Assembly (NCBI RefSeq): GCF_024622045.1
Contig: NZ_JANKBP010000005.1
Length of the DNA: 64,000 nt
Source of the DNA: Rodentibacter caecimuris
GTDB lineage: Bacteria; Pseudomonadota; Gammaproteobacteria; Enterobacterales; Pasteurellaceae
Reading direction: 5' to 3' (one strand)
The number at the start of each line of letters is the position of its first letter. The stretch's first letter is position 1. The notes under the pieces were generated by a model. That model was not told where the DNA came from. It did not search any database and saw nothing but the letters and a program-made list of their open reading frames with translations. A program made the translations under genes and the position numbers. Positions 44,923-53,770 of this stretch are shown one piece after another.

Positions 44923-44954
44923 ATAATAGGCTCTGTATTAAGAGCCTGATTATT
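44923..44954 (-). terminator. Terminator of the AbgT-family gene
   Basis: AGGCTCT (44928-44934) and AGAGCCT (44941-44947) pair, extended by flanking AATAAT/ATTATT; leftward the stem is followed by a T-rich run. It lies about 30 bp after the stop at 44981. Confidence 0.8.
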
Positions 44955-44980
44955 GACAGTCATTTCAACATACTGCTTAG

Positions 44981-46543
44981 TTATGGCGTTGAGAAATAAG
45001 TAAATGAGCCCGGCCCGACCGGTAAACCAAACACAAAAACCCAGAGGTAGAAAAGGGTTATCCAACCGATGATAAAAATAAATGAATAAGGAATCATCAT
45101 CGCCATTAACGTACCTACCCCCGTATCTTTTTTGTAACGCACCGCCACCGCCATAATCAAGCCAAAATAACTCATCATCGGCGTAATAATATTCGTTGTT
45201 GAATCCCCAATACGATATGCCGCCTGAATCACTTCCGGTGCATAACCCACCAACATCAGCATCGGCACAAAAATAGGCGCAGTTAATGCCCACTGTGCCG
45301 ACGCGGAGGAAATCATCAAATTGATAAATGCACAAACCAAGATGAAACCAACAAAAAGTATAGGCCCGGTTAAACCGAGATTGATCAGTAAATTAGCCCC
45401 TTTTACCGCAACAATTGAACCTAAGTTTGTCCATTTAAAAAATGCCACAAACTGTGCAGCAAAGAATACCAGTACAATGTACATCCCCATTGAAGCCATA
45501 CCTTTCGACATCGCTTTTACGATGTCTTGAGAAAATCGCATTGAACCGGTCACTCGTCCATAAATATAACCGGGAATGGCAAAAAAGATAAAAATGAAGA
45601 CCACGATACCGTGTAAGAAAGGGGAACCCGCTACAAGCCCTGTTTTGGTATTACGCAAAATGCCGTCTTCGGGAACAATGGTCCAGGCAAGTAGTAAGGA
45701 AAAAATTAACATTGCTATGCCGGCCCACATCAAGCCTTTTTTCTCATTAGGTGCTAATTTTTCCACTTTATGTTGAAGAATTGAAGGGTCATCTGCAGCT
45801 TGGGGATCGTAGCTTCCTAACTGAGGCTCAACGATTTTTTCTGTAACCAAATAGCCTAAAATGCTCACTAAAAAGGTACTAACAAACATAAAATACCAGT
45901 TTGCTTCAGGCCCGACGACATAATTTGGGTCAATTAAACGGGCAGCCTCTTGCGTAATGCCCGATAAAAGCGGATCGACCGTACCTAATAACAAATTCGC
46001 GCTATATCCGCCTGAAACACCGGCAAATGCGGCTGCAAGTCCTGCAAGCGGATGACGACCCAATGCGTGAAAAATCATTGCAGCAAGAGGAATTAATACC
46101 ACATAACCAAGTTCTGCCGCCGTATTTGAAATCACACCGGCAAATACAATAGTAAACGTCACCAATTTTTTCGGTGTACCAACAACCAACCCTCTCAATG
46201 CGGCAGAAATCATACCTGAAGATTCAGCAATGGATACCCCGAGCATTGCTACTAAAACAGTACCGAGCGGCGCAAAACCCGTGAAGTTTTTTACCAGACT
46301 GCTGACCATATAAGCCAGCCCTTCTTGGCTAAATAAACTTTTCACGATAATGTCGCCGGCGTGATTCGGGCGAGGATCCAAAACGCTCACGCCAAAGTAG
46401 TGCAAAACGGCTGAAAGTACGATCAAAATGCCACACATCAACATAAATAAAATAATAGGGTGCGGCAGTAAATTTCCAAGCCATTCCACCCCTTTTAAAA
46501 AATGCTGAATCCGGCTGTTTTTTTGAGAAATTGTTGATGACAT
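44981..46543 (-). CDS. AbgT family transporter
   Basis: The 520-residue inner-membrane protein has about 11-13 hydrophobic segments and belongs to the AbgT family. E. coli AbgT imports p-aminobenzoyl-glutamate; Neisseria MtrF exports sulfonamide-like drugs. Family blocks seen are FMLMCGILIVLSAVLHYFG, the re-entrant GVISNTAAELGYVVLIPLAAMIFHALGRHPLAGL region, GGYSANLLLGTVDPLLSGI, and IGDSTTNIITPMMSYFGLIM. No abgA/abgB hydrolase genes are beside it, so the folate-salvage role is not supported by context. Confidence 0.88.
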   Translation of the reverse strand: MSSTISQKNSRIQHFLKGVEWLGNLLPHPIILFMLMCGILIVLSAVLHYFGVSVLDPRPNHAGDIIVKSLFSQEGLAYMVSSLVKNFTGFAPLGTVLVAMLGVSIAESSGMISAALRGLVVGTPKKLVTFTIVFAGVISNTAAELGYVVLIPLAAMIFHALGRHPLAGLAAAFAGVSGGYSANLLLGTVDPLLSGITQEAARLIDPNYVVGPEANWYFMFVSTFLVSILGYLVTEKIVEPQLGSYDPQAADDPSILQHKVEKLAPNEKKGLMWAGIAMLIFSLLLAWTIVPEDGILRNTKTGLVAGSPFLHGIVVFIFIFFAIPGYIYGRVTGSMRFSQDIVKAMSKGMASMGMYIVLVFFAAQFVAFFKWTNLGSIVAVKGANLLINLGLTGPILFVGFILVCAFINLMISSASAQWALTAPIFVPMLMLVGYAPEVIQAAYRIGDSTTNIITPMMSYFGLIMAVAVRYKKDTGVGTLMAMMIPYSFIFIIGWITLFYLWVFVFGLPVGPGSFTYFSTP

Positions 46544-46679
46544 AGGCGTATCCTTTTGAATTGGTTAAAGAATGAACTCCATATTCGCATATTTTTTAGC
46601 AAACTCAAAAAAATAAAGTTTCACTTATCCAATAATAACATGACATTTTCGTCAAAAATCAGTATTTAACGATACAAAA

Positions 46680-46701
46680 AGGGCTTGTTTTCACAAGCCC
46701 T
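46680..46701 (-). terminator. lon terminator
   Basis: AGGGCTTGT-TTTC-ACAAGCCCT, perfect 9-bp stem with T5 in the leftward direction, 13 bp after lon stops. Confidence 0.9.
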
Positions 46702-46714
46702 AAAAAATAGTTGA

Positions 46715-49129
46715 TTAATTGACCGCTCTTGTTGTTTTCGTGACAGCTTTACGACGCGGTGTTTTGGGTTTGGCTGCTACCTTGACGAACTCCACGCCTT
46801 CCGGTGGATTTTCCAATGCCAAGCCAAGCACCTCATCAATCGTTTCTACCGCATGAATAGCAAGACTTTGTTTTACGTTATCCGGAATCTCTTCCAAATC
46901 TTTCACGTTATCTTTTGGAATCAATACGGTTTTAATACCGCCACGGTGCGCTGCTAAAAGTTTTTCTTTTAAACCGCCGATTGGCAACACTTTACCGCGT
47001 AAGCTGATTTCCCCCGTCATTGCCACATCCGCACGTACCGGATTGCCCGTCAAACAAGACACAAGGGCGGTACACATTGCGATACCCGCACTTGGACCGT
47101 CTTTCGGCGTTGCGCCGTCCGGCACGTGAATATGAATATCTCGTTTCTCGTGGAACTCAGGGTTAATACCCAGTTTATCGGCACGTGAACGCACCACCGT
47201 CATTGCCGTTTGAATGGATTCTTTCATCACATCCCCCAGTGAACCGGTAAAGGTTAATTTACCTTTGCCCAGCACAGAGGCGGTTTCGATGGTAAGTAAA
47301 TCGCCGCCGACTTCCGTCCATGCCAAACCGGTCACTTCACCGACTCGGTTTTGCGTATCGGCTTTGCCAAACTCAAAACGTTTCACGCCAAGATAATCTT
47401 TTAAATTATCGGCATTCACCGTAATGGATTTCAGTTTCCCATCCACCAATAAATTTTTCACCGCTTTACGGCAGATTTTGGAAATTTCACGTTCTAAACT
47501 ACGAACGCCTGCCTCACGGGTGTAATAGCGAATAATGTCTAAAACGGCACTTTCTTCTACCACTAACTCGCCTTTTTTCAACCCGTTACGTTCAATTTGT
47601 TTTTGTAACAAATGACGCATAGCGATATTGAGTTTTTCATCTTCCGTGTAACCGGAAAGGCGAATCACTTCCATACGATCAAGTAACGGCCCCGGGATAT
47701 TCATGGAGTTTGACGTTGCCACAAACATGACATCGGAAAGATCATAATCCACTTCTAAATAATGATCGTTAAAGGTCGTATTTTGTTCCGGATCAAGCAC
47801 TTCTAATAAAGCGGAAGCCGGATCGCCACGCATATCCGATGCCATTTTATCAATCTCATCCAGTAGGAATAATGGGTTTTTCACCCCCACTTTTGCCATT
47901 TTTTGAATGAGTTTGCCCGGTAATGCACCGATATAGGTTTTACGGTGCCCCCGAATTTCCGCTTCATCACGCACACCGCCAAGCGCCATGCGCACATACT
48001 TACGCCCCGTTGCATTGGCAATGGATTGACCCAATGAAGTTTTACCTACCCCTGGTGGGCCAACCAAACAAAGAATCGGCCCTTTCACTTTATTGAGACG
48101 CGCTTGCACCGCAAGGTATTCTAAAATGCGTTCTTTCACCCGCTCTAAACCATAATGGTCAGCGTCTAACACTTGCTGTGCTTTACTAATATCTTTTTTC
48201 ACTTTTGTGCGTTGATGCCATGGAACTTGAATCATCCATTCAATGTAACTACGAACAACGGTCGCTTCCGCTGACATTGCTGACATCATTTTGAGTTTTT
48301 GCAACTCGCTTTCCACTTTCTCACGCACTTCTGCCGGCATCCCTGCGGCATCTACTTTTTGACGAAGTTGTTCTACTTCATCAATAGTGTCTTCATTTTC
48401 TCCATCGTCCATTTCTTTGCGAATCGCTTTAATTTGCTCGCTCAAATAATAGTTACGCTGGCTTTTTTCCATTTGTTTTTTCACTCGACCACGAATGCGT
48501 TTTTCCACTTGTAGGATATCCGCTTCCGATTCCATCATACCCAGCAAATATTCTAAACGTGCTTGAACATCGGCAAGTTCCAATACGCTTTGTTTATGAC
48601 GAACACTCACCGGCAAATGCGCCGCCATGGTATCCGCAAGACGATCTGCATTATCAATGCGTTGAAGTGCGTTTAATATATCGGCAGGCACTTTTTTGTT
48701 TAACGTCAGGTAATTTTCAAACTCAGAAAGTACCGCACTTTTTACGACATCCAATTCTTTTTCATTGCCATAAGTCGTTTCGATCGGTGCAACCTTCGCC
48801 GAAAAGAATTGTTCATTCTCTTCAAGTTGATTAATTTTCGCGCGTTGCTGCCCTTCCACTAACACTTTAACCGTTCCGTCCGGTAATTTTAAAAGCTGGA
48901 TAATATTGGCAATCGTCCCGACATCATACACATCATCAATGGTCGGTTCTTCTAAATCCGCTTGTTTTTGTGAAACCAAAAGAAGCTGTTTATTTTCATT
49001 CATCGCTTCTTCAAGAGCATTAATGGATTTTGCACGCCCGACAAAAAGCGGCATCACCATATAAGGAAAAACCACAACATCACGTAATGGCAGTACGGGC
49101 ATCGTATATTGTGTTCTTTTGGTAGTCAT
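46715..49129 (-). CDS. lon: ATP-dependent protease Lon
   Basis: Cytosolic AAA+ serine protease for misfolded and regulatory proteins, including antitoxins. The 804-residue product has the N-terminal substrate domain (1-300), Walker A GPPGVGKTSLGQ near residue 356, Walker B PLFLLDEIDKM, and the protease domain with PKDGPSAGIAMC (catalytic Ser) and GGLKEKLLAAHRGGI (catalytic Lys). The C-terminus ends in a basic tail (KPKTPRRKAVTKTTRAVN). A heat-shock promoter lies directly upstream. It may degrade the MntA antitoxin-type proteins encoded nearby, which is inference only. Confidence 0.97.
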   Translation of the reverse strand: MTTKRTQYTMPVLPLRDVVVFPYMVMPLFVGRAKSINALEEAMNENKQLLLVSQKQADLEEPTIDDVYDVGTIANIIQLLKLPDGTVKVLVEGQQRAKINQLEENEQFFSAKVAPIETTYGNEKELDVVKSAVLSEFENYLTLNKKVPADILNALQRIDNADRLADTMAAHLPVSVRHKQSVLELADVQARLEYLLGMMESEADILQVEKRIRGRVKKQMEKSQRNYYLSEQIKAIRKEMDDGENEDTIDEVEQLRQKVDAAGMPAEVREKVESELQKLKMMSAMSAEATVVRSYIEWMIQVPWHQRTKVKKDISKAQQVLDADHYGLERVKERILEYLAVQARLNKVKGPILCLVGPPGVGKTSLGQSIANATGRKYVRMALGGVRDEAEIRGHRKTYIGALPGKLIQKMAKVGVKNPLFLLDEIDKMASDMRGDPASALLEVLDPEQNTTFNDHYLEVDYDLSDVMFVATSNSMNIPGPLLDRMEVIRLSGYTEDEKLNIAMRHLLQKQIERNGLKKGELVVEESAVLDIIRYYTREAGVRSLEREISKICRKAVKNLLVDGKLKSITVNADNLKDYLGVKRFEFGKADTQNRVGEVTGLAWTEVGGDLLTIETASVLGKGKLTFTGSLGDVMKESIQTAMTVVRSRADKLGINPEFHEKRDIHIHVPDGATPKDGPSAGIAMCTALVSCLTGNPVRADVAMTGEISLRGKVLPIGGLKEKLLAAHRGGIKTVLIPKDNVKDLEEIPDNVKQSLAIHAVETIDEVLGLALENPPEGVEFVKVAAKPKTPRRKAVTKTTRAVN

Positions 49130-49162
49130 ATCTTCTCTCTAACTATCTTAATGATTGGAAAC

Positions 49163-49193
49163 TATATGGGGATAGGTTTGCTGAATTCAAGGG
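49163..49193 (-). promoter_or_regulatory. Sigma-32 heat-shock promoter of lon
   Basis: On the minus strand CCCTTGAA (49186-49193) and CCCCATATA (49163-49171) match the sigma-32 consensus CTTGAAA and CCCCATNT with 14 bp between CTTGAA and CCCCAT. The start codon lies about 35 bp further. In E. coli lon is also heat-shock controlled. Confidence 0.85.
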
Positions 49194-49211
49194 AATCGGG
49201 TTGTTCAGAGT

Positions 49212-49241
49212 AAAAGTGCGGTCATTTTTCACCGCACTTTT
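49212..49241 (-). terminator. gph terminator
   Basis: AAAAGTGCGGT and ACCGCACTTTT, an inverted uptake-signal pair with an 8-nt loop, 10 bp after the gph stop codon and upstream of the lon promoter. Confidence 0.85.
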
Positions 49242-49250
49242 TGAGAAAAA

Positions 49251-49925
49251 TTAAAGAATCTCTAATAGTTTATCAAAATCATCAAACACCCAATCCGGAT
49301 TGGATTCACTAATCGGAATATTATAGTTATAACCGTAGGTTAAACCTACCACGGCACAACCGGCAGCGTGTGCAGCAAGAATATCATTTTTAGAATCCCC
49401 GACAAATAATACTTGTCGAGGCTCAACCCCAAATTTACCGCATAGATAATAAAGCGGTGCAGGATGAGGTTTGATAGCAGGTAACGATTGCCCGCCCAAG
49501 GTTTCACTAAATAAATGATCGATACCAAATGCCGCCAAAACGGGTTGAACATGTTTGGTCGGTTTATTGGTTACTACCGCCAATATGTAGCCTTTCGCCT
49601 TTAATGCTTCCAACGTTTCTTTTACATTCGGATATAATCGGCTCACATTGCAAAGATTTTCGCCGTAATAATAACTAAAACGTTCTTTTACTTTTTCTAC
49701 ATCCGCTTCAGTTAAGGTTTTGCCTGTTTGTTCTTTTGCCCAACCCAATGCACGCGCAATCAATACCGGTGCGCCATTGCCAATCCAAGTTAAAACCAGC
49801 GATTCCGGTGCTTGCGGTAAATCAAATTCAGCCAACGCTGAATTCACCGATAAGGCTAAATCCGGCAAACTATCGACTAACGTGCCGTCTAAATCAAAGC
49901 CAATTAATTTAAATTGTGTGTTCAT
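49251..49925 (-). CDS. gph: Phosphoglycolate phosphatase
   Basis: HAD-family phosphatase that removes 2-phosphoglycolate formed in DNA end repair. The 224-residue product has motif I FDLDGTLVDSLPDLA (nucleophile Asp near 11), motif II VVTNKP, motif III lysine in PHPAPLYYL region and motif IV VGDSKNDILAAHAAGC. It follows rpe by 41 bp, the same rpe-gph order as in E. coli. Confidence 0.95.
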   Translation of the reverse strand: MNTQFKLIGFDLDGTLVDSLPDLALSVNSALAEFDLPQAPESLVLTWIGNGAPVLIARALGWAKEQTGKTLTEADVEKVKERFSYYYGENLCNVSRLYPNVKETLEALKAKGYILAVVTNKPTKHVQPVLAAFGIDHLFSETLGGQSLPAIKPHPAPLYYLCGKFGVEPRQVLFVGDSKNDILAAHAAGCAVVGLTYGYNYNIPISESNPDWVFDDFDKLLEIL

Positions 49926-49966
49926 TCAATATCTCTATCCTACATAAATGGGAAAAATTCAAAGGG

Positions 49967-50641
49967 TTATTTCTTGATTCCGGCAAGTTGGGTTCTCATT
50001 TGATCAATCACTTGCTTATAATCCGGCTGGTCAAAAATCGCGGATCCCGCCACAAACATATCCGCACCGGCGGCGGCGATTTCTGCGATGTTATTCACTT
50101 TCACTCCGCCATCAACTTCTAAGCGGATATCAAAACCGCTGTTATCAATGATTTGGCGTACTTGTTGTAATTTTTTCAATGTAGAAGGCAAGAAAGATTG
50201 CCCGCCAAATCCCGGGTTTACCGACATTAACAAAACGATGTCGATTTTATCCAATACATAATCCAAATAACTCAACGGCGTTGCGGGATTAAATACTAAA
50301 CCGGATTTACAACCGTGATCACGAATCAATTGCAAAGAGCGGTCAATATGCTCGGAACTTTCCGGATGGAAAGTAATATAATTCGCACCAGCTTTGGCGA
50401 AATCAGGGATAATCCGATCCACCGGCTTAACCATCAAATGTACATCAATCGGTGCGGTAATCCCATAATCACGTAAAGCTTGGCAAACCGACGGACCGAA
50501 AGTCAAATTCGGTACATAATGATTATCCATCACATCAAAATGAATAACATCCGCACCGGCATTAAGCACATGTTGAACATCATCGCCAAGGCGTGCAAGA
50601 TCGGCGGAAAGAATGGAAGGGGCAATAAGGTAAGGTTTCAT
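49967..50641 (-). CDS. rpe: Ribulose-phosphate 3-epimerase
   Basis: Interconverts ribulose-5-phosphate and xylulose-5-phosphate. The start is ATG 50639-50641 (MKPYLIAPSILSADLARLG), with GGAGATAAC upstream; an in-frame TTG four codons earlier is part of that ribosome site. The 224-residue TIM barrel shows HFDVMDNHYVPNLTFGP, PIDVHLMVKPVD, SVNPGFGGQSF and EVDGGV, the metal and catalytic residues. It is upstream of gph in one transcript. Confidence 0.97.
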   Translation of the reverse strand: MKPYLIAPSILSADLARLGDDVQHVLNAGADVIHFDVMDNHYVPNLTFGPSVCQALRDYGITAPIDVHLMVKPVDRIIPDFAKAGANYITFHPESSEHIDRSLQLIRDHGCKSGLVFNPATPLSYLDYVLDKIDIVLLMSVNPGFGGQSFLPSTLKKLQQVRQIIDNSGFDIRLEVDGGVKVNNIAEIAAAGADMFVAGSAIFDQPDYKQVIDQMRTQLAGIKK

Positions 50642-50731
50642 TGTTATCTCCAAGAAGCTCGTTGTTGCCCTAGTTTACTACGTAAGTTTACGAATTGCCC
50701 TGATTATTTGCAGAAAACTTGAGAAAAAATA

Positions 50732-50775
50732 ACCACACTTTGAATGTTCTTTTAGTAAAGAAAACAAAGTGCGGT
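50732..50775 (-). terminator. Terminator of the small lipoprotein gene (one degenerate uptake signal)
   Basis: CAAAGTGCGGT (50765-50775) pairs with ACCACACTTTG (50732-50742) with one G-T pair, and leftward the stem is followed by ATTTTTTC. Confidence 0.65.
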
Positions 50776-50790
50776 CGATATAATCTCGCT

Positions 50791-50994
50791 TTATTTGCCC
50801 ACTTGGCTACCGATTAAACCGCCTAATGCCGCGCCGCCTAATGTCGTTGCGGTATTGCCTTTAATCATATAACCGGCTGCACCGCCAATTGCCGCACCGA
50901 CAGCCGTATTTTTTTGCGTTCGGTTCATATGACTGCAAGCGGCTAATGAAATAAGTGTCATACCAATAACCAATGATTTTGTTATTAATTTCAT
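50791..50994 (-). CDS. Glycine-zipper outer-membrane lipoprotein (OsmB-like)
   Basis: A 67-residue lipoprotein from ATG 50992-50994, preceded by GGAGAG. The signal MKLITKSLVIGMTLISLAAC ends in the lipobox LAAC (Cys20). The mature part is a glycine zipper (NTAVGAAIGGAAGYMIKG and TTLGGAALGGLIGSQVGK), as in OsmB and related small lipoproteins that insert into or associate with the outer membrane. OsmB is induced by osmotic stress in E. coli; no control site was identified here. Confidence 0.85.
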   Translation of the reverse strand: MKLITKSLVIGMTLISLAACSHMNRTQKNTAVGAAIGGAAGYMIKGNTATTLGGAALGGLIGSQVGK

Positions 50995-51116
50995 AAAATC
51001 TCTCCGTATAAAACGTATAAAATTAAAAACTATCCATCGTGATAGCAATTGTAAGACTAACATCACTGAATAAAAGTTCATTCTTAGAAAAGAATCTTAC
51101 TTTTGCACAGTCATGC

Positions 51117-51437
51117 TTAACGGTTTCTTTGATCCAAAATTTCGGTTATCACTTTTAAATAGTCGATAGCAAGGCTTTGTTGCTCTGCACTGGCATTAAA
51201 AATAAGATCTTCTGAAAGCACACCGCAAGGTTGCGAATTAGGAATCTCGCCTTTTTCATAGGCTTCAAAATCTTCCCGCCAATTACCTTCAAAATAATAA
51301 TGCTCTAAACGTTGCATTTTAGGTAAAAAGGCTTGCCATTTTGCAAGAAAAGTCTCCGCCTCTGTCAAAAACTCATTGGCTTCATTCAGAATCTTTTCCA
51401 TCTCGGCTAATTGTGCCAGGCGTGTTTGAGGTAACAT
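51117..51437 (-). CDS. DUF4298 family protein
   Basis: A 106-residue, mainly helical acidic protein with a long coiled-coil-like N-terminal half (LAQLAEMEKILNEANEFLTEAETFLAKW in part) and the family segment YYFEGNWREDFEAYEKGEIP. Start ATG 51435-51437 has GGAGAG upstream; a longer version would start at a TTG that belongs to this site. DUF4298 proteins have no established role. It lies 76 bp after the gnd stop, beyond a terminator. Confidence 0.8.
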   Translation of the reverse strand: MLPQTRLAQLAEMEKILNEANEFLTEAETFLAKWQAFLPKMQRLEHYYFEGNWREDFEAYEKGEIPNSQPCGVLSEDLIFNASAEQQSLAIDYLKVITEILDQRNR

Positions 51438-51465
51438 TGTTCTCTCCAAAATAAGATAAAAAGAA

Positions 51466-51492
51466 ACCGCACTTTGGCCTTGAAAGTGCGGT
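51466..51492 (-). terminator. gnd terminator
   Basis: ACCGCACTTT (51466-51475) and AAAGTGCGGT (51483-51492) form a perfect 10-bp stem; leftward it is followed by TTTCTTTTT. Confidence 0.88.
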
Positions 51493-51513
51493 CAATTTAT
51501 ACTGTGTTTTTAA

Positions 51514-52968
51514 TTACACATCATAGGTCGTGGAAGCCGTGTTACCACCACGCCCTGTCCAGTTGGTATGGAAAAACTCGCCGCGCGGTTTATCGGTTCG
51601 TTCGTAAGTGTGCGCCCCAAAATAATCCCGTTGAGCTTGCAATAAATTAGCCGGTAAACGGGCGGACGTGTAACCGTCTAAGAAGGTAATCGCTGACGCC
51701 ATACACGGCATTGGAATGCCCACTTCAATGGATTTTGCCACAACTTTACGCCAATCACTCATCGCATTTTCTAAAATACCTTTGAAATACGCATCAGAAC
51801 CTAAGAAAATCAAATCCGGATTGGCTTCATAAGCATCGCGAATGTTGCCTAAGAAACGGCTACGGATAATACAACCTTCGCGCCATAACAAGGCAGTGTT
51901 ACCATAGTTAATATTCCAATTGAAGTTTTCCGACGCTTCGCGAATCAACATAAAACCTTGTGCGTAAGAAATAATTTTAGATGCCAATAATGCTTTACGC
52001 ACCGCTTCAATCCAAACTTTTTTATCGCCTTCTACTTTTCCGATGGTTTTATGGAATAATTGGCTTGCCGCAACACGTTGATCTTTAAACGCTGAGACAC
52101 AACGGGCAAAGACCGATTCGGTAATTAAGGTCAATGGAATACCAAAATCAAGGGCATTAATTCCCGTCCATTTCCCTGTGCCTTTTTGCCCTGCCGTATC
52201 TAAAATTTTATCGACTAAACGTGCACCATCGGAATCTTTATAGCCTAAAATATCCGCGGTAATATCAATTAAATAACTATCCAATTCGGTTTTGCGCCAT
52301 TCATTAAAAGTAGCTTCCAATTCATCATCGGATAATCCCACGCCCTCTTTTAAGAATTGGTAGGCTTCACAAATTAACTGCATATCGCCGTATTCAATAC
52401 CGTTATGCACCATTTTGACAAAATGGCCTGCACCATCTTTACCTACCCAATCACAGCAAGGCTCACCTTGTTCTGTTTTAGCTGCAATACCTTGTAAAAT
52501 CGGTTTCACAAATTGCCAGGCATCTTCGTTACCACCCGGCATAATAGAAGGCCCGTGTCTTGCCCCCTCTTCACCACCGGAAACCCCTGTACCAAGGAAA
52601 CGAATTCCTTTTTCACGCAATGCAGCTACACGACGATTGGTATCCGGATAGTTGGAGTTTCCCCCATCAATAATAATATCGCCTTCTTCTAGATGCGGTA
52701 GTAATGCGTCAATAAATTGATCCACCACCTCGCCCGCACGCACCATTAACATCACTTTACGCGGTTTTTCCAATTTAGCGGCTAAATCTTCCAAGGAATA
52801 TGCCCCAATAATGTTTGTTCCTTTCGCCGCACCTTGCAAAAACTCATCCACTTTAGAGGTGGTTCGGTTATACGCCACCACGTTAAAGCCGTGGTCGTTC
52901 ATATTTAAAATGAGGTTCTGCCCCATCACGGCTAAGCCGATAACACCGATGTCGCCTTTTACTGACAT
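51514..52968 (-). CDS. gnd: 6-phosphogluconate dehydrogenase
   Basis: Third enzyme of the oxidative pentose-phosphate branch, giving ribulose-5-phosphate, CO2 and NADPH. The 484-residue product has the NADP-binding start IGVIGLAVMGQNLILNMNDHGF, the substrate motif IDGGNSNYPDTNRR, catalytic HFVKMVHNGIEYGDMQLICEAY and the C-terminal FHTNWTGRGGNTASTTYDV tail. AGGAG precedes the start. Upstream, in the same direction, is the MntA-HepT pair, then DUF1304, pgl and zwf. Confidence 0.98.
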   Translation of the reverse strand: MSVKGDIGVIGLAVMGQNLILNMNDHGFNVVAYNRTTSKVDEFLQGAAKGTNIIGAYSLEDLAAKLEKPRKVMLMVRAGEVVDQFIDALLPHLEEGDIIIDGGNSNYPDTNRRVAALREKGIRFLGTGVSGGEEGARHGPSIMPGGNEDAWQFVKPILQGIAAKTEQGEPCCDWVGKDGAGHFVKMVHNGIEYGDMQLICEAYQFLKEGVGLSDDELEATFNEWRKTELDSYLIDITADILGYKDSDGARLVDKILDTAGQKGTGKWTGINALDFGIPLTLITESVFARCVSAFKDQRVAASQLFHKTIGKVEGDKKVWIEAVRKALLASKIISYAQGFMLIREASENFNWNINYGNTALLWREGCIIRSRFLGNIRDAYEANPDLIFLGSDAYFKGILENAMSDWRKVVAKSIEVGIPMPCMASAITFLDGYTSARLPANLLQAQRDYFGAHTYERTDKPRGEFFHTNWTGRGGNTASTTYDV

Positions 52969-53028
52969 GTTTTTCTCCTGTTGGTTGTGGGGAAGAATAT
53001 TCGCCCACTTTTATATTTAAATTCGTAT

Positions 53029-53340
53029 TTATTCACTATCCGAAATGATGACGTACTTTTGTGCAATAATTTCTCGAAACCCTTCGGAAGTAGTAGCCCA
53101 ATCAAGCAGATCAACTTTATAAGGCAGATCACTTTCGCTAAAAGCTTCCGAGACATCTGCAAAGCGCTGTAAAGAAAGTGGTTGCTCGCTCATCACTACC
53201 AAATCCAAATCAGAAAATTTGCGAGCCGTCCCTTTCACTCTTGAACCAAATGCGCGCACTTCATAGTCTGGTAAATATGTGCGTAAAATATCCTGCACAA
53301 TTGCGAGATGTTTGGGTTCGATATCAAAAACTTTATCCAT
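53029..53340 (-). CDS. mntA: MntA-type antitoxin nucleotidyltransferase
   Basis: A 103-residue minimal nucleotidyltransferase with the exact MntA signature GSX10DXD: Gly32-Ser33, ten residues, Asp44-Leu-Asp46. MntA proteins neutralise the partner HepT by adding AMP to a tyrosine. It overlaps the 3' end of hepT by 8 bp, so the proteins are made together. A third carboxylate lies in the YKVDLLDWA segment (about residues 74-82). H. influenzae has a related pair, HI0073/HI0074. It lies 60 bp upstream of gnd. Confidence 0.87.
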   Translation of the reverse strand: MDKVFDIEPKHLAIVQDILRTYLPDYEVRAFGSRVKGTARKFSDLDLVVMSEQPLSLQRFADVSEAFSESDLPYKVDLLDWATTSEGFREIIAQKYVIISDSE

Positions 53341-53737
53341 TTTGACCGCACTTTAATTTTGCGTGAAGATGTTTCACTTCACTTAAAAATTTAGGAATTC
53401 CTTGCACCACTAGAATTGCCGTATCTTCATCGTAAGTATGACTCGTTCGGCTACGCATTTCACGATACTGTTTCCAATCTAACCATTCTCCCTGCAATAA
53501 TCCATATTCGTTACCGGTACGAATGAGATCTTGAAAACTGATACCTTCATAAAGTTCCGAATTAGGCGAAATTGCAACCAAATGACGTTTTAACATTTTA
53601 TGACTAAGTTCATAGGTAAATTCAAAGCGTTGAATTAAACCATCACGAATCTGAATATCATTAATATCTTGCAGATAGCGATTTAGCCCTTCTTCTAAAC
53701 GGAAAATCGCTTTTTCCAATGGTGTAAAATCAAGCAT
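53333..53737 (-). CDS. hepT: HepT-type HEPN toxin
   Basis: A 134-residue all-helical HEPN protein. It has the RX4HXY motif characteristic of HepT toxins: Arg95, four residues, His100, Thr, Tyr102. In Shewanella HepT, Arg and His form the RNase site and the Tyr is the residue AMPylated by MntA. Family segments also include QRFEFTYELSHKMLKRHL and YREMRSRTSHTYDE. It was earlier described as nucleotidyltransferase substrate-binding protein (HI0074 type). It is upstream of mntA with overlapping ends. Confidence 0.87.
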   Translation of the reverse strand: MLDFTPLEKAIFRLEEGLNRYLQDINDIQIRDGLIQRFEFTYELSHKMLKRHLVAISPNSELYEGISFQDLIRTGNEYGLLQGEWLDWKQYREMRSRTSHTYDEDTAILVVQGIPKFLSEVKHLHAKLKCGQNG

Positions 53738-53770
53738 AATTTAGTCCCTTTAATTTTCTCCCACAGAATA

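Noticed and set aside
44892..45335. 147-codon frame overlapping the AbgT-family gene
   Set aside because: It lies in another frame of the same strand within a well-conserved transporter, and its residues look random (Asp/Tyr/Gly-rich).
53029..53340. Antibiotic-modifying nucleotidyltransferase
   Set aside because: The 103-residue minimal form with GSX10DXD and an overlapping HEPN partner fits MntA, and the protein lacks the extra domain of aminoglycoside enzymes.
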